DNA from: Acidimicrobiaceae bacterium
GTDB taxonomy: Bacteria; Actinomycetota; Acidimicrobiia; Acidimicrobiales; RAAP-2
Reading direction: 5' to 3'
Assembly (NCBI GenBank): GCA_003157945.1
Contig: PMFY01000086.1
Location: forward strand, 1 to 6,816
Length of the DNA stretch: 6,816 nucleotides
A model generated the notes under the pieces. The model saw only the letters and a list, made by a program, of their open reading frames with translations, had not been told where the DNA came from and did no database searches. A program made the translations under genes and the position numbers. Shown piece by piece: positions 1-6,563 of the stretch; the first letter of the stretch is position 1; each line of letters opens with the position of its first letter.

Positions 1-840
1 ATCGCCCCGGGGGCCGCGGCCGCACCGACGGCTGTCCACCCGTTCCGGGCCAGCCGATCGGCCGACGATCCCCCGGTGGTCACCGTGCTCGGCGACAGCA
101 CGGCACTGACGCTCGGCTTCGCCCTGGCCGCCACCGCCCCGATCGGCACGACGGTCGAGAACGGCGGCCTCTACGGGTGCGGCTTCGCCGTCGGGTCGTG
201 GGCGTCGAACGATCCGCCGTCCCCGCAGCTGCAGATGTTCCCGGCGTGCAACGAGGCGACGCCGCCGGCCGGACAATGGCCGGCCGTGGATGCCGCCCGG
301 GTCGTCGGCACCCGCCCGGGCGACGTCGTCCTCTTCGTGGCCGGGACCTGGGAGGTGCAGGACATCGAGCGCGACGGACAGTGGGGCAACATCGAGCAGC
401 CGTCGTTCCAGCGCTACGAGCTCAGCCGGATGCGGTTGGCCGTCCGCATCGGGACGGCCCACGGTGCCCACTTCGACTTCGCCACCATGCCGGCCGCGGG
501 GACGGCCGCCAACTCCCCCGAGGCGTCCCGCTCCGACCTGACGTCGCGACGACTCATCTACGACCGACTCATCCGGCAGATCGCCGGGGAGTACCCACGG
601 TCCGTCAGCATCGTGGACTACGGGCAGGTGCTCTCCCCCGGCGGGGTCTTCCGTGAGTACCTGGACGGCGTCCAGGTCCGGGCGGCCGACGGCGTGCACA
701 CCCCCGCCTACGCCCCGGGCAACGCGTTCGCCGGCAACTCCCCCGAGGCGGTGGCCCACGCCTTCTACGACTGGCTGTCCCCCCGACTCTGGCCGCTGCT
801 CATCGCCACCGCCCATCCCACCCGGGCCTCCGGGACGTGA
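1..840 (+). CDS. SGNH/GDSL-type domain protein, 5' end missing; probably C-terminal part of a membrane acyltransferase
   Basis: The frame is open from the first base of the window to TGA at 838-840, giving 279 residues with no true start visible. The GTG at 76 lies only a few codons before the catalytic motif, so it is not a believable start. Visible SGNH blocks are GDST with nucleophile Ser33, a GLYGCGF segment (Cys60, with Cys83 a possible disulfide partner), a GTWEV segment at 115-119, and the C-terminal DGVH catalytic pair Asp230/His233. In high-GC Gram-positives this variant, with GxWE in place of GxND, is typically the extracytoplasmic tail of acyltransferase-3 (OafA-like) proteins that O-acylate surface glycans. 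The first 25 residues, rich in Ala, Pro and Arg, look like the linker after the membrane domain. That domain would lie upstream of the window, so the full architecture is inferred; a stand-alone SGNH esterase is the alternative. The gene converges on the transporter, with 45 bp between the stop codons. Confidence 0.8.
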   Translation: MAPGAAAAPTAVHPFRASRSADDPPVVTVLGDSTALTLGFALAATAPIGTTVENGGLYGCGFAVGSWASNDPPSPQLQMFPACNEATPPAGQWPAVDAARVVGTRPGDVVLFVAGTWEVQDIERDGQWGNIEQPSFQRYELSRMRLAVRIGTAHGAHFDFATMPAAGTAANSPEASRSDLTSRRLIYDRLIRQIAGEYPRSVSIVDYGQVLSPGGVFREYLDGVQVRAADGVHTPAYAPGNAFAGNSPEAVAHAFYDWLSPRLWPLLIATAHPTRASGT

Positions 841-858
841 TGCGGCGGCTGCGTCGGC

Positions 859-884
859 GCCCGCGTGCGACCGGACGTGCGGGC
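859..884 (+). terminator. Candidate hairpin between convergent genes
   Basis: GCCCGC at 859-864 pairs exactly with GCGGGC at 879-884. The stem extends inward by two G-U pairs and one G-C pair on the + strand transcript, leaving a loop of about 8 nt. It begins 19 nt after the acyltransferase stop and ends just before the transporter stop. There is no T-tract, so if it terminates transcription it is not a classical intrinsic terminator. GC-rich hairpins of this size are common by chance at this base composition. Confidence 0.35.
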
Positions 885-885
885 C

Positions 886-2442
886 TCAGAACCAGTTGGC
901 GCGGGCGGCGGGCGGCCGGGGTGCCCCGGTGATGTTGGACAGTGATGTGGGGCCGTCGTCCACAGTCGACAGCGGGCTGGCCACGTCCTCGAGCGACCGG
1001 CCCTCAGCCGCCACGCCGAGGAACAGCTCGACGGTGCCGCCGAGCATCATGACGCCCGCACCGATCAGGTAGCCGACGAAGAGCCGGAAGTGGTCCTGGC
1101 CGGTGCCGATCAGGTAGCCGTAGAGCCACGGCCCGATGGCGCCGAACGTCTGGGCGATGGCGAAGAAGACGGCGATGGCCTTGGCCCGGACCTCCACCGG
1201 AAAGATCTCGCTCACCGTCAGGTAGGCGGCGCTGGCGCCGGCCGATGCGAAGAAGAAGATCACGCACCAGCAGACGGTCTGGGTGACGGCGTCGAGCACA
1301 CCCGCGTTGAACAGGACGGCCGAGAGGGCCAGCAGGATGCCGGACAGCAGGTAGGTCCCGGCGATCATGCGGCGTCGGCCGATGCTGTCGAACAGGTGAC
1401 CGAGCACCAGCGGCCCGACGAGGTTCCCCAGAGCGAAGAAGATGAAGTAGTACGCCGTGTCCTTGGCATCGACGCCGTAGATCTTGGTGAGCACCAGGGC
1501 GTAGGTGAAGAAGATGGCGTTGTAGAGGAAGGACTGGGTGATCATCAGGGTGGCACCCAGGATCGCCCGCCTCGGATAGTGCACGAACAGGGTCTTGGCC
1601 AGCACCAGGAACCCCATGTCACCGGCCGGTCGCACCTCGATGGCCTTGGACTCGTCGAGCTCGCCGACGGTGCCGCCCGCCTCCTTCGCCGCGGCCTCGA
1701 TCCGGGCGACCTGTTCCTCAGCCTCGCGCTCCCGCCCGTGCATGATGAGCCACCGTGGGCTCTCGGGAAGGTGCCGCCGCACGAACAGGATGACCACGCC
1801 CAGCACCGGTCCGAACAGGAAGGCGACCCGCCACGAGTACGAGACGGGCAGGTGGTTGACCACGAGGAGGGTGAGGACCGTGCCCAGGAACGCTCCGGCC
1901 CAATAGGTGCCGTTGACGGCGATGTCCACGCGGCCCCGGTACTGGGCCGGGATGAGCTCGTCGATCGCCGAGTTGATGGCCGCGTACTCACCACCGATGC
2001 CCGCGCCGGCGATGAACCTCGAGAGGTAGAGCCAGTACACCCAGAAGGTCGAGTGGCCGAAGGTGAGTGCCGTCAGGAACCCGCCGAAGAGGTACACGCC
2101 GAGGGTGATCATGAACAGGTTGCGCCGTCCCCAGCGGTCCGACAGGCGGCCGAAGAAGAGCGCCCCGAACACCTCGCCGAGCAGGTACACGGTCCCGATG
2201 GCGAACGCGACCCCGGCCGAGGACAGATTCAGCGACTGCTTGCTGCTGATCAGACTCGTCACGTTCGACGCGATGGTGATCTCGAGTCCGTCGAGGATCC
2301 ACGCCACGCCGAGGGCGACGACGATCATCGTATGGAAGCGCGACCAGCCCAGTCGGTCGAGGCGGGCCGGGATGAGCGTGCGGATGGTCCCACCCTCCGG
2401 TCGCTCCGCCACCTCCGCCTGTTGATCATCGACCAGTGCCAC
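886..2442 (-). CDS. MFS transporter, sugar-porter (SP) type, substrate unknown
   Basis: This encodes a 518-residue inner-membrane secondary transporter with about 12 hydrophobic helices, the normal size for the family. Family marks in order are: IPARLDRL before helix 1; an acidic residue in helix 1 (WILDGLE, Asp51); the loop 2-3 signature GRLSDRWGRR at 98-107; GGEYAA after helix 4 at 150-155; PESPRW after helix 6 at 226-231, a hallmark of SP proteins; a charged central loop at about 232-275; the second-half copy GHLFDSIGRRR at 348-358; EIFPVEVRA at 412-420; and EGRSLEDV at 480-487 after helix 12. The GTG start is preferred because GGAGG lies 6 nt upstream. The only alternative, an ATG at 2499, adds 19 unlikely residues and overlaps a possible -35 element. 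The gene is divergent from the P450, so it may import that pathway's substrate. SP relatives also carry aromatic acids and other organic anions, so sugar should not be assumed. Confidence 0.9.
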   Translation of the reverse strand: MALVDDQQAEVAERPEGGTIRTLIPARLDRLGWSRFHTMIVVALGVAWILDGLEITIASNVTSLISSKQSLNLSSAGVAFAIGTVYLLGEVFGALFFGRLSDRWGRRNLFMITLGVYLFGGFLTALTFGHSTFWVYWLYLSRFIAGAGIGGEYAAINSAIDELIPAQYRGRVDIAVNGTYWAGAFLGTVLTLLVVNHLPVSYSWRVAFLFGPVLGVVILFVRRHLPESPRWLIMHGREREAEEQVARIEAAAKEAGGTVGELDESKAIEVRPAGDMGFLVLAKTLFVHYPRRAILGATLMITQSFLYNAIFFTYALVLTKIYGVDAKDTAYYFIFFALGNLVGPLVLGHLFDSIGRRRMIAGTYLLSGILLALSAVLFNAGVLDAVTQTVCWCVIFFFASAGASAAYLTVSEIFPVEVRAKAIAVFFAIAQTFGAIGPWLYGYLIGTGQDHFRLFVGYLIGAGVMMLGGTVELFLGVAAEGRSLEDVASPLSTVDDGPTSLSNITGAPRPPAARANWF

Positions 2443-2446
2443 GGTT

Positions 2447-2455
2447 CCCTCCCCC
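2447..2455 (-). promoter_or_regulatory. Ribosome binding site that decides the transporter start
   Basis: Read on the minus strand this is GGGGGAGGG, and its GGAGG core ends 6 nt before the GTG at 2442. It supports the shorter 518-residue form of the transporter over the ATG at 2499, which has no comparable site. Confidence 0.7.
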
Positions 2456-2470
2456 TTCTGCAGACTGCTA

Positions 2471-2499
2471 CGCCTATTCCCCCACCGAATGTCCGCCAA
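2471..2499 (-). promoter_or_regulatory. Possible sigma70-type promoter for the transporter
   Basis: On the minus strand, TTGGCG (2499-2494) and TAGGCG (2476-2471) are separated by 17 bp. The -35 box is a reasonable match; the -10 box is poor because it lacks the final T. Transcription would start near 2464 and leave a leader of about 20 nt that includes the ribosome binding site. The call is weak. Confidence 0.25.
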
Positions 2500-2549
2500 T
2501 CACCGGAATTGCGGGGTCGGGGCCGGCGGCCGGCGGGCGGGCGCGGGTC

Positions 2550-2605
2550 CGTCGGCGGAGTGTCCGGTCGGTGGAGCGTCCCGTCGGTGGAGCGTCCCGT
2601 CGGCG
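2550..2605. repeat. Three 16-bp direct repeats plus a partial fourth in the divergent promoter region
   Basis: The head-to-tail copies are CGTCGGCGGAGTGTCC (2550-2565), GGTCGGTGGAGCGTCC (2566-2581) and CGTCGGTGGAGCGTCC (2582-2597), followed by CGTCGGCG (2598-2605). Copies 2 and 3 differ at one base; copy 1 differs from copy 3 at two. The block lies between the divergent transporter and P450 starts, about 50 bp from the possible transporter -35 box and about 90 bp before the P450 start. The rest of the 251-bp gap holds a G/C-rich run at about 2511-2547 and one AT-richer spot (TTCAATGAT, 2650-2658) that might be the P450 -10 region. Tandem sites for a shared regulator are one reading; slippage in GC-rich DNA is the other. 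Confidence 0.75.
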
Positions 2606-2679
2606 CCACGCGACATCCCCATCCACGCCGGTCGTTCCGCCCGCCGTGGTTCAATGATCCCCGCCGGTCCGTCACCGGT

Positions 2680-2685
2680 GGAGGG
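2680..2685 (+). promoter_or_regulatory. Ribosome binding site of the P450 gene
   Basis: GGAGGG sits 8 nt before the ATG at 2694, which is good spacing for a leadered transcript. It fixes the P450 start. Confidence 0.75.
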
Positions 2686-2693
2686 AGCGAGGC

Positions 2694-3947
2694 ATGGCCC
2701 ACGGCGTACGCATCGACCTGACCGACCCGGACCTGTTCGCCGATGGGCCACCGCAGGACGTCTACCGCCACCTGCGCGACGACGCACCCGTCTTCTGGCA
2801 CGAGCCGACGCCCACCACGCCCGGGGGTGAGGGCTTCTGGTGCCTGACCCGGCACGAGGACGTGTCGTGGGCGGCCCGCCAGCCGGACCTGTTCTCCTCC
2901 GCCGGCGGCGGCGACCGGGACGGTGGCGGCACCCTGATCGAGGACCTCCCGGCGGGCTTCGCCGCCGGCGTGCTGTTCAACATGCAGGACGACCCGCGCC
3001 ACCGGTACATCCGCCGGCTCGTCACCCCGTCGGTCAGCCCGCGCCGCCTGCGCCAGATCGAGGCCGGGCTCGCCGGGCGGTGTGCGGTGCTGCTCGACGA
3101 GGCGCTCGAGCGTGACCCGTGCGACTTCCTGGTCGACGTCGCCGCCGAGCTGCCCCTGCAGGCGATCGCGTCGCTCCTCGGGGTGCCCCAGGAGGACCGG
3201 CACTTCCTCCTCGACTGGGCCGACGCCACCCTCGACTACGACGACCACAACCCGGGGGAGACGTCGTCGAGGGCACAGGAGGCGGGCGCCGCCATGTCCG
3301 CCTACTGCACCCGACTGCTCGACCAGAAGCGGGTGAGCCCGGGGGACGACATCCTGTCCGTCATCACCACCGCCCGGCTCCCCGACGGCGCCGCCCCGGG
3401 CGGTCCGCTCAGCGACCTGGAACAGCAGATGTTCTTCCACCTGCTCGTGGCCGCCGGCAGCGAGACCACCCGCAACTCCATCACGGCCGGGCTGCTGGCG
3501 TTCATGGACCGACCGGACGACTGGGAGGCGCTCCGTGCGGACCGGGCCCTGCTGCCCGGGGCCGTCGAGGAGATGCTGCGGTGGGCGTCCTCCACCGTCT
3601 ACAACCGCCGGACGGCGACCCGGGCCGTCGAGCGGCACGGCCAGCTGATCCGACCGGGCGACAAGGTCGTGCTCTGGTGGCAGGCGGCCAACTTCGACGA
3701 GCGGGTCTTCCCCGAACCGCTCGGCTTCGAGATCCGGCGGGACCCCAACCCCCACCTGGCCTTCGGCGCCGGCAGCCACTTCTGCCTCGGGGCCAACCTG
3801 GCCCGGCTCGAGATCACCCTCGTCTTCGACGGCCTGCTCGACCGTGCCCGGTCGATCGGGCCCGCCGGACCTGTCGAGCGGACGCGCTCCAACAAGCACG
3901 CCGGCTTCCGCCATGCACCGGTGCGCTTCCGCCGGGCCGACCGCTGA
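2694..3947 (+). CDS. Cytochrome P450 monooxygenase
   Basis: This is a 417-residue soluble bacterial (class I) P450 of normal length, with no signal peptide or membrane anchor. Visible landmarks are: the C-helix HxxxR (His103, Arg107), which normally contacts the heme propionates; the I-helix AAGSETT at 253-259 with the acid/threonine pair for oxygen activation; the K-helix ExxR (Glu293, Arg296); and the heme loop FGAGSHFCLG at 357-366 with Cys364 as the iron ligand. The heme loop and the segment VVLWWQAANFDERVF resemble actinobacterial CYP124/125/142-type enzymes that hydroxylate sterol side chains or branched lipids. That subfamily is a guess from motif resemblance. No ferredoxin or ferredoxin reductase gene is nearby, so electrons must come from partners encoded elsewhere. 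The gene starts from a leadered transcript, is divergent from the MFS transporter, and is followed within 6 nt of its stop by a perfect 7-bp hairpin. Confidence 0.95.
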   Translation: MAHGVRIDLTDPDLFADGPPQDVYRHLRDDAPVFWHEPTPTTPGGEGFWCLTRHEDVSWAARQPDLFSSAGGGDRDGGGTLIEDLPAGFAAGVLFNMQDDPRHRYIRRLVTPSVSPRRLRQIEAGLAGRCAVLLDEALERDPCDFLVDVAAELPLQAIASLLGVPQEDRHFLLDWADATLDYDDHNPGETSSRAQEAGAAMSAYCTRLLDQKRVSPGDDILSVITTARLPDGAAPGGPLSDLEQQMFFHLLVAAGSETTRNSITAGLLAFMDRPDDWEALRADRALLPGAVEEMLRWASSTVYNRRTATRAVERHGQLIRPGDKVVLWWQAANFDERVFPEPLGFEIRRDPNPHLAFGAGSHFCLGANLARLEITLVFDGLLDRARSIGPAGPVERTRSNKHAGFRHAPVRFRRADR

Positions 3948-3952
3948 CCCAC

Positions 3953-3978
3953 CGGGCCCCTCCGGACCAGCGGGCCCG
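3953..3978 (+). terminator. Candidate terminator hairpin after the P450
   Basis: CGGGCCC at 3953-3959 pairs perfectly with GGGCCCG at 3972-3978 around a 12-nt loop. It begins 5 bp after the P450 stop codon and ends before the putative promoter of the hydrolase. No T-run follows. Its position supports the P450 and hydrolase being at least partly separate transcripts. Confidence 0.45.
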
Positions 3979-3991
3979 CCATCGGCGGTGC

Positions 3992-3997
3992 CACACT
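3992..3997 (+). promoter_or_regulatory. Possible -10 element giving a leaderless hydrolase mRNA
   Basis: CACACT lies 7 nt before the ATG at 4005, and no Shine-Dalgarno sequence lies between. A transcript starting about 7 nt after a -10 box would begin at the start codon itself. The fit to TANNNT is partial (A at position 2, T at position 6) and no clear -35 box is seen. Confidence 0.4.
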
Positions 3998-4004
3998 GTC
4001 GGGC

Positions 4005-4760
4005 ATGGCGAGGATCGTGATGGTGCACGGGGCCGGCAATTCACTGTGGGGGCCGGCGTCGATCCGGGCCCGGTGGTACCCGGCGCTGTCCGACGGACTC
4101 GCCTGGCACGGTGTCGGGGTGGCGGAGTCCGACGTGACCGTCGCCTTCTACGGCGACCTGTTCCGCAAGGACCCCGAGCGCGGCTACGACCCGCAGTTCG
4201 ACCTCAAGCAGCTGCTGACGAAGGCGTCCGGGGTCTTCCAGGCGGGCGATCACGACGTGGACCTCGACGAGCTGGTCAAGATGCTCGCCGACCAGCACCT
4301 CGACCGACTCCTGGCCCAGGCGGCCGCCTATCTCGAGAACCCGGAGATCCGCCGGGCCTCCCAGGCGCGCCTCGAGGCGGCCATCGGCCCCGACACGGAG
4401 GTGGTGGTCGCCCACTCACTGGGCACGATCGTCGCCTACGAGACCCTCGCCCTCCACCCCGAGTGGGACGTGGACGGGTTCGTCACCCTCGGATCGCCCC
4501 TCGGCGGCGAGCGAATCATCTCGCTCCTCGAGCCCGGTCCCGTCGCCGGGCGGGGGCGGTTCCCCGGGGGCACGTCGCAGTGGGTCAACATCCGCAACGC
4601 CGACGACCCGGCCTGCATCCACCCGCTGCCCGACGTCTTCGAGGGCAGGGTCAGTGAGCGCCTCGTGGACAACGGCCACCGGGTCCACGACCCCGAGCCC
4701 TACCTGAACAACCCCACCACCGGTGGGGCGATCGCCGGGATGCTCCGACCGGGAGGCTGA
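4005..4760 (+). CDS. Alpha/beta hydrolase (serine hydrolase), substrate unknown
   Basis: This 251-residue cytoplasmic protein has an alpha/beta-hydrolase layout. It opens directly with strand 1 and an oxyanion-hole type turn (IVMVHGAGN, His8-Gly9). The nucleophile elbow is VVVAHSLG with Ser138. Asp200 or Asp201 in NIRNADDP is a likely acid, and His225 or His228 in NGHRVHDPEPYL a likely base. Residues about 40-125 form an unusually long, charged insert between the early strands and the elbow, probably helical. I do not recognise a characterised member; esterase, thioesterase, lactonase or peptidase activity are all open. The ATG at 4005 is preferred over the ATG at 4020 because the later one would remove most of strand 1. 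No ribosome binding site precedes it, which fits a leaderless mRNA. It lies between a P450 and an acyl-CoA dehydrogenase, which suggests an ester or thioester substrate. Confidence 0.85.
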   Translation: MARIVMVHGAGNSLWGPASIRARWYPALSDGLAWHGVGVAESDVTVAFYGDLFRKDPERGYDPQFDLKQLLTKASGVFQAGDHDVDLDELVKMLADQHLDRLLAQAAAYLENPEIRRASQARLEAAIGPDTEVVVAHSLGTIVAYETLALHPEWDVDGFVTLGSPLGGERIISLLEPGPVAGRGRFPGGTSQWVNIRNADDPACIHPLPDVFEGRVSERLVDNGHRVHDPEPYLNNPTTGGAIAGMLRPGG

Positions 4761-4761
4761 G

Positions 4762-4780
4762 CCCCGTCCCGGCCCCGGGG
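4762..4780 (+). terminator. Weak candidate hairpin after the hydrolase
   Basis: CCCCG (4762-4766) and CGGGG (4776-4780) can pair around a 9-nt loop; the alternative pairing CCCGG/CCGGG lies inside the same stretch. It begins 1 nt after the hydrolase stop and has no T-tract. Such short GC stems are frequent in this DNA, so support is low. Confidence 0.25.
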
Positions 4781-4839
4781 TCATCGGGCGCCGCCGGTGG
4801 AAGTGCCGCACGGCCCTGCCGGCCCGGGAGCAGCGGCGC

Positions 4840-4845
4840 GAAACT
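4840..4845 (+). promoter_or_regulatory. Possible -10 element giving a leaderless dehydrogenase mRNA
   Basis: GAAACT ends 6 nt before the ATG at 4852, with CGGGCC between. The layout matches that before the hydrolase, where CACACT is followed by GTCGGGC and ATG. The nearest purine-rich stretch (CGGGAG, 4825-4830) is 21 nt upstream, too far to act as a ribosome binding site for this ATG. Confidence 0.4.
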
Positions 4846-4851
4846 CGGGCC

Positions 4852-6522
4852 ATGGACACCGACACCGCACGCCGTGCCCTGGCCGCCTGGCGGGCCGACT
4901 ACCCCGAGGACCCCTACCTGGCCGACGGCCGCCTGCGCGCCGCACTGGCCCGGGCCCTCCCGCCGGAGCGCCTCGCCCTCCTCGAGGCCCGCGCCTCCGC
5001 CTTCGCCCTGGACATGACCCGGGTCGTGGGCCCGGCGGCGGCGCGCTACGAACAGCGGGCCCACCTGCCCGAGCTCGCCCGCTACGACGGCATCGGCCGA
5101 CGGACCGAGTCGGTGGCGTTCGACCCCGCCTACGACGTCGCGGGGGATGCCGTGTGGGCGAGTGGACTCGTCTCGCTGTCGGGGAACCCGGGATCGGCCT
5201 ACGAACAGGCCACACTGCTCTACCTGCTGTCCCTCGAGGGCGAGGCCGGTCATGCCTGCCCGGCGACCTGCACCATCGGCCTGGCCCGGGCGCTCCGTCG
5301 GGTGGCCGACGACGCCGTCCGCGAGCGGTTCCTCCCTCCCCTGGTGGACCCGGACTACGCCACGGCGGTGCGCGGGTCGCAGTTCCTCACCGAGGTGCAG
5401 GGCGGGTCGGACGTCGGGGCGAACGTCTGCCGTGCGGTGCCCGAGGGTGACGGCACCTACCGCATCACGGGCGAGAAATGGTTCTGCTCGGTGGCCGACG
5501 CCGGCCAGTTCTTCCTCACCGCCCGCGTCGACGGGGCGGAGGCCGGCACGCGTGGTCTGGGCAGCTTCGTCGTCCCCCGCGAGCTCGACGGCGCACCCAA
5601 CGGCTTCGCCCTGCGGCGGCTCAAGGACAAGCTCGGCACGCGCGGCCTGGCCTCCGGGGAGATCGACTTCGACGGCGCCCTGGCCTGGCCCGTCGGCCCG
5701 GTCGAGCACGGGTTCCGGACGGCGGTGGGCATCGTCCTCAACACCAGCCGCTGGATGACCGCCGTCGGCGACGCCGGGATGATGCGCCGGGCCTACCTGG
5801 AGGCCGCGGCCTACGCCGTCCACCGGCAGGCGTTCGGACAGCCGATCGGTGCATTCCCGGCCGTCCGGCGCACGCTGGCGGACATGGCGTCCGTGTCCGT
5901 CGGCGCCCTGCACCTGGTGCTGGCGCTGACGGGACTCGAGGACCGCATCGACGCCGGCACCGCCGACGACGCGGACGTCCTCCTGCACCGGTTCCTGGTG
6001 AACCTGGCCAAGTACCTCGTCTCCGGCCAGGCCACCGAGGTGGTGCACGCGGCCGTCGAGGTGCTCGGGGGGAACGGCGCCATCGAGGACTTCAGCGTCC
6101 TCCCCCGCCTCTACCGCGACGCCATGGTCTACGAGTCGTGGGAGGGCAGCCACAACGTCCTGGTCGCGCAGGTGCTCACCGACCTCCGCCGACTGCCGAT
6201 CCTCGACGAGGTCGGGCGCTGGCTGCGCGGAATGGTGGGGTCGGTGGCCGACGAGGGGCTGGCCGCGCAGCTCGGCGAGGAGCTGGAGGTCGCGCTCGGT
6301 GCCACCCGGTCGTGCATGACGGACGCCGACGTCGGCGCCTGGCAGTTCCGCGACATCGTGGGGCGGATCGGGCTGCTGGCCGAGGCCTGCCTCCTCGCCG
6401 GGGCCGGCGACGAGGCCATGGCCCGCCATCTGGTCACCACCCGGCTGACGCCCGGCTACCGGCCCGAGGACGACGCCGACCTGGTCGCCCGCGTCGAGGC
6501 CGTCCTGGACGGGTCCGCCTGA
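4852..6522 (+). CDS. AidB-like acyl-CoA dehydrogenase family flavoprotein
   Basis: This 556-residue FAD enzyme is near the length of E. coli AidB and well above the roughly 380-400 residues of ordinary acyl-CoA dehydrogenases. AidB-type marks are GRRTESVAFDPAYD at 82-95 and the GHACPATCT segment at 133-141. The family core follows: TEVQGGSDV at 180-188 (flavin side), ITGEKWF soon after, RQAFGQ at 325-330, GGNGAIED at 406-413 with PRLYRD at 418-423, and SWEGSHN at 429-435. Glu431 is placed where the catalytic base sits in MCAD and AidB. Residues about 447-556 form a C-terminal domain that is acidic overall (about 19 Asp/Glu against 10 Arg, no Lys), whereas E. coli AidB binds DNA through a basic C-terminal domain. 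An acyl-CoA oxidation role is therefore likelier than alkylation protection; this is inferred. The start at 4852 is chosen over an in-frame ATG at 4723, which lies inside the hydrolase gene and adds 43 Arg/Pro-rich residues. Confidence 0.9.
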   Translation: MDTDTARRALAAWRADYPEDPYLADGRLRAALARALPPERLALLEARASAFALDMTRVVGPAAARYEQRAHLPELARYDGIGRRTESVAFDPAYDVAGDAVWASGLVSLSGNPGSAYEQATLLYLLSLEGEAGHACPATCTIGLARALRRVADDAVRERFLPPLVDPDYATAVRGSQFLTEVQGGSDVGANVCRAVPEGDGTYRITGEKWFCSVADAGQFFLTARVDGAEAGTRGLGSFVVPRELDGAPNGFALRRLKDKLGTRGLASGEIDFDGALAWPVGPVEHGFRTAVGIVLNTSRWMTAVGDAGMMRRAYLEAAAYAVHRQAFGQPIGAFPAVRRTLADMASVSVGALHLVLALTGLEDRIDAGTADDADVLLHRFLVNLAKYLVSGQATEVVHAAVEVLGGNGAIEDFSVLPRLYRDAMVYESWEGSHNVLVAQVLTDLRRLPILDEVGRWLRGMVGSVADEGLAAQLGEELEVALGATRSCMTDADVGAWQFRDIVGRIGLLAEACLLAGAGDEAMARHLVTTRLTPGYRPEDDADLVARVEAVLDGSA

Positions 6523-6526
6523 GCCA

Positions 6527-6553
6527 CCACGTCCGGGGCGGGCCGCCCCGTGG
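6527..6553. terminator. Hairpin between convergent genes, possibly bidirectional
   Basis: CGGGGC (6534-6539) pairs with GCCCCG (6545-6550) around a GGGCC loop, and CCA (6527-6529) with TGG (6551-6553) can extend it past a 4-nt bulge. It lies in the 41-bp gap between the stops of the dehydrogenase (+) and the small acidic protein (-), a natural place for a shared terminator. Neither side has a T-tract. Confidence 0.45.
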
Positions 6554-6563
6554 CGGCGGCCAG

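Noticed and set aside
2443..2499. N-terminal extension of the transporter to an ATG at 2499
   Set aside because: The extra 19 residues do not look like the family's N-terminus, no ribosome binding site precedes that ATG, and the GTG at 2442 has one.
2511..2547. A run of GGCCGG/GGCGGG units in the divergent gap
   Set aside because: It looks like plain GC-rich low complexity without a fixed unit length, and is not part of the 16-bp repeat.
1090..2721. A 543-codon open frame on the + strand, antisense to the transporter
   Set aside because: It mirrors the transporter's codons, is rich in Asp, Glu, Gly, His and Arg with no domain pattern, and has no ribosome binding site. Long antisense frames are expected when third positions are almost always G or C.
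2325..4028. A 567-codon open frame on the - strand across the P450 and the divergent promoter
   Set aside because: It crosses the P450, the repeat block and the transporter start without recognisable domains; the P450 motifs on the other strand are unambiguous.
3119..4657. A 512-codon Arg/Pro/Gly-rich open frame on the + strand over the P450 and hydrolase
   Set aside because: The product is almost all Arg, Pro, Gly and Ala, typical of an out-of-frame reading of GC-rich genes.
4723..4851. N-terminal extension of the dehydrogenase by 43 residues
   Set aside because: The extension overlaps the end of the hydrolase gene and is Arg/Pro-rich, unlike AidB-type N-termini; the ATG at 4852 opens a sensible helix.
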